A stretch of DNA of 64,000 bases from Bacteroidota bacterium. GTDB taxonomy: Bacteria; Bacteroidota; Ignavibacteria; UBA10030; UBA6906. Positions 45,000 through 52,192 of this stretch are shown here, piece by piece. The notes under the pieces are model-generated. The model saw nothing but the letters and a program-made list of their open reading frames with translations. It ran no database searches and was not told the DNA's origin. A program made the position numbers and the translations under genes. The DNA lies in NCBI GenBank assembly GCA_030835135.1, contig JAUQWO010000079.1, forward strand, positions 62,001 to 126,000. Direction: 5' to 3'. The first letter of the stretch is position 1. Each line of letters opens with the position of its first letter.

Positions 45000-46351
45000 T
45001 GCCACACACCAGTATCGGAATGCACGTCATGGAAAAACCGCGGTTGTCGTTCTGGCAGATCTGGAACATGAGCGTTGGCTTCTTCGGCATCCAGTTCGGG
45101 TGGGGCCTGCAGATGGCGAACATGAGCGCCATCTACGAGTATCTCGGTGCGTCGCAGAAGGAGATCGCCTGGTTGTGGATCGCTGCCCCGCTCACCGGAT
45201 TGATCGTCCAACCCATCGTGGGGTATGCGAGCGACCGGACCTGGGGGAGGCTCGGCCGGCGCCGCCCGTACTTCCTCGTGGGCGCCGTTCTCTCGACGCT
45301 CGCCCTCATCGCGATGCCGAATGCCTCCGCCGTGTGGATGGCCGCCGGCCTCCTCTGGATCCTGGATGCCAGCATCAACATCACCATGGAGCCGTTCCGC
45401 GCCTTCGTCGGCGATATGCTGCCGCAAAGCCAAAGGAAGACCGGATTCGCCATGCAGAGCCTGTTGATCGGCCTGGGCGCGGTGCTCTCGTCGGCACTGC
45501 CGTATCTGTTGACGAACTGGTTCGGTGTCGCGGACGTGGCCGGGGAGGGTTCGATCCCGCGGACCGTGCAGCTGGCGTTCTACATCGGGTCGGCGGTCTT
45601 CCTCGCGGCGGTGCTGTACACGATCCTCCGGACGAAAGAATACCCGCCCGATGATCTCGAGGCATTCCGGAGGCACAACGATGCGACCGCCGGGGCGGGG
45701 AAGGCGTTCGTGGAGATCTTTCGCGGCATAACATCCATGCCCACCGCCATGAAGCAGCTGGCGGTCGTGCAGTTCTTCACCTGGTTCGCGATGTTCTGTA
45801 TGTGGATCTACTTCGTCCCCGCGGTCGCAACGGTGGTGTTCGGTGGAACCCCGGGTTCTCCGGAGTATCAGGCGGGCAACGAATGGGGAGGTGTGTGCTT
45901 TTCGGTCTACAACGGGACGGCCTTCGTGTTTGCCTTCGTGCTGCTTGCTCTCGTGCGGCGATTCTCGCCACGCTCGATCCACAGGGTGTGTCTGCTGGCG
46001 GGTGGCCTCGGTCTGATCCTGGCCGCGGCGTTCCACGATCAGTATCTGCTTCTCGGATCGATGGTGCTCGTCGGTATCGCCTGGGCGAGCATTCTCTCGA
46101 TGCCCTACGCCATGCTCTCGAATGCGATCCCCCCGGAGAAGATGGGATTCTATATGGGCGTCTTCAACTTCTTCATTGTCCTGCCGCAGATCCTCGCGTC
46201 CGTGGGACTGGGCGTGCTCATGACCACCGTGCTGGGCGATGACCCGATGCGCGCGGTGGTGCTGGGAGGAGGATCGATGATCGTCGCCGGGCTGAGCGTA
46301 GGAGTGGTGTCGAAGCAGGTCGATGACTTCGGCACACCGGCGGCTCCGTGA
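44999..46351 (+). CDS. Second MFS sugar transporter (maltose/sucrose symporter-like)
   Basis: A 450-residue MFS protein of the same SLC45-like group: GWGLQMANMSAIYEYLGAS in helix 1 and VGYASDRTWGRLGRRRPYFL after helix 2 are hallmarks of known maltose/sucrose symporters. A long central loop (about 195-245) is present. Start ATG 44999 overlaps the permease stop; ATGs at 45020 and 45029 are alternatives. It closes the operon, converging on a GNAT gene with a ten-base gap and no clear terminator. Confidence 0.87.
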   Translation: MPHTSIGMHVMEKPRLSFWQIWNMSVGFFGIQFGWGLQMANMSAIYEYLGASQKEIAWLWIAAPLTGLIVQPIVGYASDRTWGRLGRRRPYFLVGAVLSTLALIAMPNASAVWMAAGLLWILDASINITMEPFRAFVGDMLPQSQRKTGFAMQSLLIGLGAVLSSALPYLLTNWFGVADVAGEGSIPRTVQLAFYIGSAVFLAAVLYTILRTKEYPPDDLEAFRRHNDATAGAGKAFVEIFRGITSMPTAMKQLAVVQFFTWFAMFCMWIYFVPAVATVVFGGTPGSPEYQAGNEWGGVCFSVYNGTAFVFAFVLLALVRRFSPRSIHRVCLLAGGLGLILAAAFHDQYLLLGSMVLVGIAWASILSMPYAMLSNAIPPEKMGFYMGVFNFFIVLPQILASVGLGVLMTTVLGDDPMRAVVLGGGSMIVAGLSVGVVSKQVDDFGTPAAP

Positions 46352-46361
46352 CGGGGCAGAC

Positions 46362-46904
46362 CTACGGCCGGGGGTCGGTCCGCAGTATGCCGTAACTGAG
46401 GAGATCGGTCGTTCTGCCGTCCTTGTACACCGCACCCCGCAGCCTGCCTTCGAATGTGAACCCGGTCTTTTCGAGCACACGTGCCGATGCCGGGTTCCAG
46501 GCGAACACCTGAGCGAAGATGCGGTCGATATCGAGGTGCGCGAACCCCCACGCAGTCACCGCCCGCACCGCGTCGCTCGTGATCCCCCTGCCCCAGTACT
46601 CCTCGCCCAGCCAGTAGCCCAGCTCGGCGCTCCGCCGCATGAAATCTCCCTGTCTGTGGAGACCGATCCCGCCGATGGCCTCTCCGGCCGAAGCGATGGC
46701 GAATGCCGTCTCGGGGCGGTCCAGCATCACCTCCCGGATCCAGGCCTGCGCATGGGCGGTGTTGTACGGGAAGGGGAAGAGATCGCGCAGGTTCACCCAT
46801 ACATTGCGGTTGTTCGCGTGTCGGGCGATGGCAGCGGCATCGTCGAGGACAAAACTTCTGACCGCGAAGTCGCCGATCGGCAGGAACGTGTTGTAGGTGG
46901 GCAT
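46362..46904 (-). CDS. GNAT-family N-acetyltransferase (RimJ-like)
   Basis: A 180-residue acetyltransferase. The acetyl-CoA pyrophosphate loop is visible as EEYWGRGITSDAVRAV, with the later strand-helix RIFAQVFAWNPASARVLEKTGF typical of the RimJ/RimL group that acetylate protein N-termini or small amines. The substrate is unknown. It stands alone on the minus strand between the MFS gene and a small membrane-protein gene. Confidence 0.9.
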   Translation of the reverse strand: MPTYNTFLPIGDFAVRSFVLDDAAAIARHANNRNVWVNLRDLFPFPYNTAHAQAWIREVMLDRPETAFAIASAGEAIGGIGLHRQGDFMRRSAELGYWLGEEYWGRGITSDAVRAVTAWGFAHLDIDRIFAQVFAWNPASARVLEKTGFTFEGRLRGAVYKDGRTTDLLSYGILRTDPRP

Positions 46905-46964
46905 ACGTGTATCCGGAAGAACGGTCCCGGAACGGTCCGGGGATCCTTGTGCGTTGGTGGTGCG

Positions 46965-47177
46965 TCAGAACAGGATGGGGATGAGGATGTACGCCATGCT
47001 CAGTCCCGAAACGATGAGCGAGGCGAACATGCCCAGGGCCCAGAAGAACATCGGGAGTTCGCCGTCTTTCCGTCGTGCTTGCGTGAGGGCATTGCGCCAG
47101 CACCAGACCGCCGAGGCGAATGCCCCGGCAGCGATGGTCCCGAACACAAGAAGGAGAATGAGGTCAAGGCGTCCCAT
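46965..47177 (-). CDS. Small two-helix membrane protein
   Basis: A 70-residue protein with two transmembrane segments: LDLILLLVFGTIAAGAFASA and, after a short basic loop (NALTQARRKDGE), FFWALGMFASLIVSGLSMAY. No recognised family. ATG 47177 is chosen because a TATATTTG promoter element ends only four bases upstream, which would make the transcript nearly leaderless; a longer frame to 47285 would run through that promoter. A response regulator gene is transcribed divergently. Confidence 0.65.
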   Translation of the reverse strand: MGRLDLILLLVFGTIAAGAFASAVWCWRNALTQARRKDGELPMFFWALGMFASLIVSGLSMAYILIPILF

Positions 47178-47180
47178 ATA

Positions 47181-47211
47181 CAAATATACGAAAGGCGATC
47201 CGCTGTTCCAA
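47181..47211 (-). promoter_or_regulatory. Putative promoter giving a near-leaderless transcript
   Basis: Read leftward, TTGGAA (47211-47206), 17-bp spacer and TATATTTG (47188-47181), the full Bacteroidota-type -7 motif. The start codon follows four bases later. Confidence 0.6.
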
Positions 47212-47219
47212 GCCGAGGG

Positions 47220-47248
47220 TTGCAGTTCAGCCAGTGGGTGGGTATATT
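47220..47248 (+). promoter_or_regulatory. Putative promoter of the response regulator gene
   Basis: TTGCAG (47220-47225), 17-bp spacer, TATATT (47243-47248) followed by GC. It lies back to back with the leftward promoter at 47181-47211 and about 30 bases before ATG 47279. Confidence 0.6.
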
Positions 47249-47278
47249 GCAATGGTCGAATCATCGGAAGGAGCGGGA

Positions 47279-47662
47279 ATGGCATCGTCAGCCGGCACGT
47301 CGATCCTGATCGTGGAGGATGAAGCGGAACTGCGCAACCTGTTTGCGCTGATACTGGAGATGGAGGGGTTCACCGTGTTGCAGGCCGCTGACGGGCAGAA
47401 GGGGCTGGAGATCCTCACCGCGCACCCGGGGCCGATCCGGATGGTGATCACCGACCTGAACCTCCCGAAAGTGGGGGGTATGGACCTGATCAATCAGGCC
47501 CGCGCGCTCTACCCCGGGGTCAAGATCGTTGGTACCAGCGGCATGGCCGGCGACAAGGTGCGTGAGATGGTGATGCGTGCCGGGGCCGATGATTTCATCC
47601 CGAAGCCGTTCCAGGCACAGGATGCCATACGCAAGCTGAAGGCGATCCTGGATCAGCCATGA
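47279..47662 (+). CDS. Single-domain response regulator
   Basis: A 127-residue CheY-like receiver domain with no output domain. The acidic pocket is VEDEAE, the phospho-acceptor is Asp59 in MVITDLNLP, the switch Thr is in VGTSGM and the conserved Lys is in IPKPF. ATG 47279 has GGAAGGAG five bases upstream, better than ATG 47252. Coupled by overlap to the YjbQ gene. No partner kinase adjoins it; the hybrid kinase at 52193 is the nearest. Confidence 0.92.
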   Translation: MASSAGTSILIVEDEAELRNLFALILEMEGFTVLQAADGQKGLEILTAHPGPIRMVITDLNLPKVGGMDLINQARALYPGVKIVGTSGMAGDKVREMVMRAGADDFIPKPFQAQDAIRKLKAILDQP

Positions 47663-48072
47663 AAGCAGCGACGGAGTACCTCTGGTTCCAGACCCGCACC
47701 AAGCGCGACTACATCAATATCACCGCGAAGGTCCAGGAGATCGTCAGCGCCAGCGCCATCCGCGAGGGCATGGTGCTGGTCTCGGCCATGCATATCACGG
47801 CCGGCGTGTATGTCAATGATGCGGAGGATGGTCTGATCCAGGACATCGACGAATGGCTCGAGACACTGGCGCCGTATCGCGATGGATACCGTCATCACCG
47901 GACGGGAGAGACCAACGGTGATGCGCATCTGAAGAGTCTGCTCGTCCATCATGAGGTCATCGTTCCGGTCACGAACGGGGCGTTGGATCTGGGGCCCTGG
48001 CAGCAGGTGTACTATGCGGAATTTGACGGCATGCGGCGCAAGCGGCTTGTCGTGAAAGTGCTCGGTGAATAA
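47659..48072 (+). CDS. yjbQ: YjbQ/UPF0047-family protein
   Basis: A 137-residue member of the YjbQ (UPF0047) family, annotated elsewhere as a secondary thiamine-phosphate synthase on the basis of weak activity. The signature stretch [18 protein letters not shown] with its His, then [15 protein letters not shown] and the closing [16 protein letters not shown] are all present, so it is complete. Its physiological role is uncertain. ATGA overlap with the response regulator gene. Confidence 0.9.
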   Translation: MKAATEYLWFQTRTKRDYINITAKVQEIVSASAIREGMVLVSAMHITAGVYVNDAEDGLIQDIDEWLETLAPYRDGYRHHRTGETNGDAHLKSLLVHHEVIVPVTNGALDLGPWQQVYYAEFDGMRRKRLVVKVLGE

Positions 48073-48107
48073 CACTCTGTCGTTCCATCCCTGAAGCAGG
48101 AGCTCCC

Positions 48108-49478
48108 ATGAAGTCCATCGTCCGGGCCGGATACATCCTCACCCTTCTGGCCGTGTTGCACGCTGCCTCGGCGTCACAGATGGTGAAGCCCACCGTTCCC
48201 ATGAGCGTCACCGCCGATATCTACCGGTTCCGCGGAAGCGATGACGCCCATGTGCTCGTCGAGATCGCTTACGCGTTCCCCGAGGGCGCCCTCACCTACA
48301 AACCCGACTCCGCCGGATTGATGGGCGGTGGCGCGGTGAGTGTTCTCATCTATCAGCGCGACTCGCTCGTCTCCAGTGAAGGGTGGGTCACCCCGCACCG
48401 TGTCGCGGACACCTCTTCGTTCTCCCGCGGGATGAATCTTGTGGGTCTGCACCGGCTGGAACTTGGCGCAGGGGACTATGTCCTGCGCGTCCTCGTGAGG
48501 GACCGTTTCGCGCCGGAGCGTCGCGACAGCATTGGTGTGCGCCTGCCCATCAGGCTCTTCACGACGGCTGCTCCCGCGTTGAGCGACCTCGAGTTTGCGT
48601 CCGTCATCCGGCAGGGCAACCAGGGCGGCCTCTTCTATAAGAATACCCTGGATGTCGTGCCGAACGTGGGTGGTATGTTCAGCGAGGACCAGCGCTGCAA
48701 TTACTATATTGAAGCATATAACCTCACCAGTGGTCAGGATACCGGTCAGTTCGTCGTCCGGACCAGTGTCCTCGATGCGGTCGGCAAGGAGATCATCACG
48801 CGCGACCGTCCGCGCCGCCGCGCCGGTGAATCGAGCGTGATCGTGGACAATATCCCCGTGAAGAATCTCCGCACCGGGACCTATGCGATGGTCGTCTCGC
48901 TCCTCGACCGTGACGGAAAGCCATCGAGTTCCGCGAGCAGGAAGCTCTACGTGTACAATGAGACCCTCGGCATCGATTCGACGCTCCTCACCACGGCGTC
49001 CACGCTGCCCATGCCCCAGTACATGTCCATGGATGAGGCGGAGATCGACCGCGAATTTCAGTGGGCCAAGTATGCTGCGATGGACGATGAGAAGACCCAG
49101 TTCGCCAGCCTGAAAGGGATCGATGCCAAGCGCCGGTTCATGACGGATTTCTGGCGCCAACGGAGTGCGGGTCTCCGCGAGGAGTACCTCGCGCGCGTCG
49201 CGTATGCGAACGCCAATTTCCGGGTCCTCTCACGCGAGGGGTACAAAACCGACCGGGGCCGGGTGGTGATCGTGTACGGTCAGCCGGACGATATCGACCG
49301 CCACCCCAACGAGACCGAAGTACGGCCGTATGAGGTCTGGTCGTACAATAATATTCAGGGAGGCGTCATCTTCGTGTTCGTGCTCCGGAATGCAGCGGGG
49401 GATTATGAACTCGTGCACTCCACGCACCGGGACGAACTGCACGATGAGAACTGGGACCGCGTCGGGATCACCCGGTAA
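48108..49478 (+). CDS. Exported GWxTD-domain protein
   Basis: A 456-residue exported protein (signal peptide MKSIVRAGYILTLLAVLHAASAS). The first 300 residues are beta-rich. The C-terminal 150 residues match the GWxTD domain seen mainly in Bacteroidota/Chlorobi-related and Acidobacteria genomes (FWRQRSAGLREEYLARVAYANANF ... GRVVIVYGQPDDIDRHP ... YEVWSYNN). The motif that names the domain is degenerate here: GYKTDRGRV stands where GWxTDRG is usual. Function is not established. Followed by lipid A acyltransferase-like and heptosyltransferase-like genes, so an envelope role is plausible. Confidence 0.82.
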   Translation: MKSIVRAGYILTLLAVLHAASASQMVKPTVPMSVTADIYRFRGSDDAHVLVEIAYAFPEGALTYKPDSAGLMGGGAVSVLIYQRDSLVSSEGWVTPHRVADTSSFSRGMNLVGLHRLELGAGDYVLRVLVRDRFAPERRDSIGVRLPIRLFTTAAPALSDLEFASVIRQGNQGGLFYKNTLDVVPNVGGMFSEDQRCNYYIEAYNLTSGQDTGQFVVRTSVLDAVGKEIITRDRPRRRAGESSVIVDNIPVKNLRTGTYAMVVSLLDRDGKPSSSASRKLYVYNETLGIDSTLLTTASTLPMPQYMSMDEAEIDREFQWAKYAAMDDEKTQFASLKGIDAKRRFMTDFWRQRSAGLREEYLARVAYANANFRVLSREGYKTDRGRVVIVYGQPDDIDRHPNETEVRPYEVWSYNNIQGGVIFVFVLRNAAGDYELVHSTHRDELHDENWDRVGITR

Positions 49479-49505
49479 CAGCCGGTTCTCAGGGCACGGA
49501 CAGCA

Positions 49506-50429
49506 ATGACGTCCACCATAGAATACCTGGGGTTTCGCGCACTCGCCATCCTCGTCAGCCGCGCGCCGTACCGGTGGGTCGGGGCCATGGGATCGCTCCT
49601 GGGGCTGGCGGTGATGCACCTGACGGGATACCGTCGGGCCGTCACGATGGATAATCTTCGCCGCGCCTTTCCTGACAAGGAACAGCGCGAGCTGGACCGT
49701 ATCGCCCACGGTGCCTACCGCAACTACGGGCGGGCGATCCTCGAGATGCTGTGGGCGGGAGGGCAATCGGCCGACGCGCTCCGTGCGCGGATCCATCCGC
49801 GCAATATCGGGGTGCTCCGGGAAGCGCTCGCCGGCGGTCATGGGACCATCCTGATGTCCGCCCACTTCGGATCGTGGGAGTTCCTCCTCACCGGTCTCAA
49901 ATTGCATATCCCGGAACCCTTTGTCGCGATCGCACAGCGCCAGCGCAATGAACGCATCGATGCGATGATCGACGAGCGGCGCCGGCGCTTCGGCGTGACG
50001 ACCGTGCCCATGGGACCGTCGGTGCGGGAGGTCCTCCGTGCACTGGGCGATGGGAAAGTGATCATCATTCTCGGTGATCAGAGCGGCCCCCGTGAATCCG
50101 TCTTCATCCCGTTCTTCGGCCGGCCGTCGGCGACCCATCGCGGCGCTGCAGCATTCGCCCTCCGCGCACAGGCACCCATCGTCCTGGTGCTGCTGATGCG
50201 CCGTGAGGACGGGGATTATGATGCGGTGTTCGAGCGCATCCCGACCGCGGGCCTGACCGGCGATCGTGAAGCGCAGATCGTGGAACTCACCGCACGGCAC
50301 ACCGCTGTGCTGGAGCGGTACATCAGAGAACGGCCGGACCACTGGCTGTGGATGCACAAACGGTGGAAGCACACGCCGGAGTATGAAGCACGGATGAACG
50401 GGGCGGCGGTCCATGCGGAGCTCCCATGA
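49506..50429 (+). CDS. LpxL/HtrB-family lipid A acyltransferase-like protein
   Basis: A 307-residue acyltransferase of the lauroyl/myristoyl lipid A group. The catalytic H-x4-E pair is His120 and Glu125 in SAHFGSWE; downstream GDQSGP and FFGRPSATHRGAAAFALRA match the conserved substrate region. A hydrophobic N-terminal helix anchors it in the inner membrane. It would add secondary acyl chains to a lipid A or similar glycolipid. Overlaps the heptosyltransferase gene by four bases. Confidence 0.9.
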   Translation: MTSTIEYLGFRALAILVSRAPYRWVGAMGSLLGLAVMHLTGYRRAVTMDNLRRAFPDKEQRELDRIAHGAYRNYGRAILEMLWAGGQSADALRARIHPRNIGVLREALAGGHGTILMSAHFGSWEFLLTGLKLHIPEPFVAIAQRQRNERIDAMIDERRRRFGVTTVPMGPSVREVLRALGDGKVIIILGDQSGPRESVFIPFFGRPSATHRGAAAFALRAQAPIVLVLLMRREDGDYDAVFERIPTAGLTGDREAQIVELTARHTAVLERYIRERPDHWLWMHKRWKHTPEYEARMNGAAVHAELP

Positions 50430-51481
50430 CCGGGAGCCGGCGGTTCCTCGTCTTCCATACCGCGTTCATCGGTGACCTCGTCCTCATGCTGCCGGTCACG
50501 CAGGCGTTGCGCGCGGCATATCCTGATGCCTGGATCGGCGTGGTGGCCATCCCCGCTGCCGGATCACTTCTGGCGGGGCACCCCTCGATCGACGACGTGA
50601 TCGTGTACGATAAGAAGGGCAGTGACCGCGGGGCGGGCGGTTTCCTCCGGCTCGTGAGCAGGATACGTTCTTTGCATGCACACGTGGCCATCGTGCCGCA
50701 TCGCTCAGTGCGCAGCGCACTGGCTGTCTGGTTCGCAGGCATCCCGCGCCGCATCGGCTTTACCACGAGCGCCGGCGCACCGTTGTTCACGGACCGCGTG
50801 GCATATCTCCCGGCCGCGCACGAAGTGGACAGGGACCTTGCGCTTCTGACTCCGCTCGGAGTCGATCCCCACGATGTCCGTCGTCCGTACTTCCCACCGT
50901 CGCCCGCTGACGCCGCAGTGGTGGACCGCGTCGCAGGCCTGACGGGAGGGATGTTCACCGGGGCTCCCCTGATCGCTCTCGCCCCGGGGTCGGTCTGGTT
51001 TACCAAGCGCTGGCCCGCGCGCCATTTCGTCTCGCTCGCGCTGGGTCTGGGTGCGGCTGGCTGCCGGGTCGTGCTGGTGGGAGGTCCGGAGGACCGGACC
51101 ATGTGCGACCAGATCGCGGCGGCGTGCGGAGATGCATCCGTGACGAACCTGGCAGGCGCACTCACGCTGCGACAATCGGCTGAACTCCTGCGCCGGTGCA
51201 GGCTCGTTGTCACCAACGACAGTGCCCCGCTGCACATTGCGGGGGCGGTGGGCACCACCACCTTCGCGGTGTTCGGTGCGACGGTCCCCGCGTTCGGATT
51301 CGGACCGCTCGGTCCGTTCGACCGAACCTTTGGGGTGGAGGGGCTGTCCTGCCGACCGTGTGCGATCCATGGCGGCACCCGTTGTCCTATCGGTACCTTT
51401 GACTGCATGGAACGCCTGGCACCGGACGAGATCCTCCAGGCCGCCCTCGATCTCGTACAGGAGCACAGGGAGGAACGCTGA
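50426..51481 (+). CDS. waaF: GT9 ADP-heptose:LPS heptosyltransferase-like protein
   Basis: A 351-residue GT-B enzyme of family 9. The N-terminus FHTAFIGDLVLMLPVTQALR and the donor-site block VTNDSAPLHIAGAVGTTTFAVFG are the defining motifs; FTKRWPARHFVSLALGL is the conserved middle segment. It would add heptose to the inner core of LPS. Coupled to the acyltransferase gene, consistent with lipid A-core assembly. The symbol reflects the closest known family; the exact sugar is not proven. Confidence 0.85.
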   Translation: MTGSRRFLVFHTAFIGDLVLMLPVTQALRAAYPDAWIGVVAIPAAGSLLAGHPSIDDVIVYDKKGSDRGAGGFLRLVSRIRSLHAHVAIVPHRSVRSALAVWFAGIPRRIGFTTSAGAPLFTDRVAYLPAAHEVDRDLALLTPLGVDPHDVRRPYFPPSPADAAVVDRVAGLTGGMFTGAPLIALAPGSVWFTKRWPARHFVSLALGLGAAGCRVVLVGGPEDRTMCDQIAAACGDASVTNLAGALTLRQSAELLRRCRLVVTNDSAPLHIAGAVGTTTFAVFGATVPAFGFGPLGPFDRTFGVEGLSCRPCAIHGGTRCPIGTFDCMERLAPDEILQAALDLVQEHREER

Positions 51482-52132
51482 ATGGCACTCACGCTTGCTG
51501 TCGATCGTGAACACCCTGCTGACAGGCCACTCGTTCTCGCGGCGGAGGTGATCCAGGCCGGCGGGGTGATCGTCTATCCAACCGAGACGGTCTACGGGAT
51601 CGGTTCGAATGCGTGGGACGGGACGGCGATCGCCAAGATCCGTGCGTTGAAGCGGCGGACCGATCAGAAACCCATTCTGGTGATCGTGGGATCGCGCGAA
51701 CAACTCGTCTCCGTGGTGGACGGCATCAGTCCTCTGGCGGAACGCTGCATGGATGCGTTCTGGCCGGGCCCGCTGACCCTGGTCTTCAAAGCATCCAACC
51801 GCGTCCCCGATCTCCTCTCGCGCGGCACGGGTACGATCGGCGTCCGCATCCCGTCCAGTCCTGTCTGTCTCCGGCTTCTGGAACTTGCCGGCTGCCCGCT
51901 GACATCGACGAGTGCGAATCTCTCCGGCATGCCGCCGCTCCTCTCCGTGCAGGAGATCAGGAAGGCCATCCCCCTCGGCATCGACCTCGTCTTGGATGCG
52001 GGTTCACTCCCGCCGTCGGAACCATCCACGGTACTCGATGTGACCGGCGATCAGCCCCGGCTTCTCAGGGCCGGTGCGGTCAGCGAAGCGCGGCTCCGGG
52101 AGATCGTGCCGGCACTGGTGGTTGCGGGGTAG
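51482..52132 (+). CDS. tsaC: L-threonylcarbamoyladenylate synthase (TsaC/Sua5)
   Basis: A 216-residue YrdC-fold protein that makes threonylcarbamoyl-AMP from threonine, bicarbonate and ATP, the first step of t6A modification of tRNAs reading ANN codons. Family motifs: YPTETVYGIGSNAWD, IRALKRRTDQKPILV and the late TSTSANLSGMPPL. It is the short TsaC-like form without the Sua5 C-terminal domain. It begins immediately after the previous stop codon, so it is probably in the same operon. Confidence 0.95.
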   Translation: MALTLAVDREHPADRPLVLAAEVIQAGGVIVYPTETVYGIGSNAWDGTAIAKIRALKRRTDQKPILVIVGSREQLVSVVDGISPLAERCMDAFWPGPLTLVFKASNRVPDLLSRGTGTIGVRIPSSPVCLRLLELAGCPLTSTSANLSGMPPLLSVQEIRKAIPLGIDLVLDAGSLPPSEPSTVLDVTGDQPRLLRAGAVSEARLREIVPALVVAG

Positions 52133-52192
52133 CGTCAGATCGCGGCCTGAGTACACGCCGCGACGCATGCATTGTCAGCGGAGGAAAGGGGT

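Noticed and set aside
44648-46480. Minus-strand open frame (610 codons) opposite the permease and MFS genes
   Set aside because: Arg/His/Gln-rich translation lacking motifs; the plus strand encodes complete transporters.
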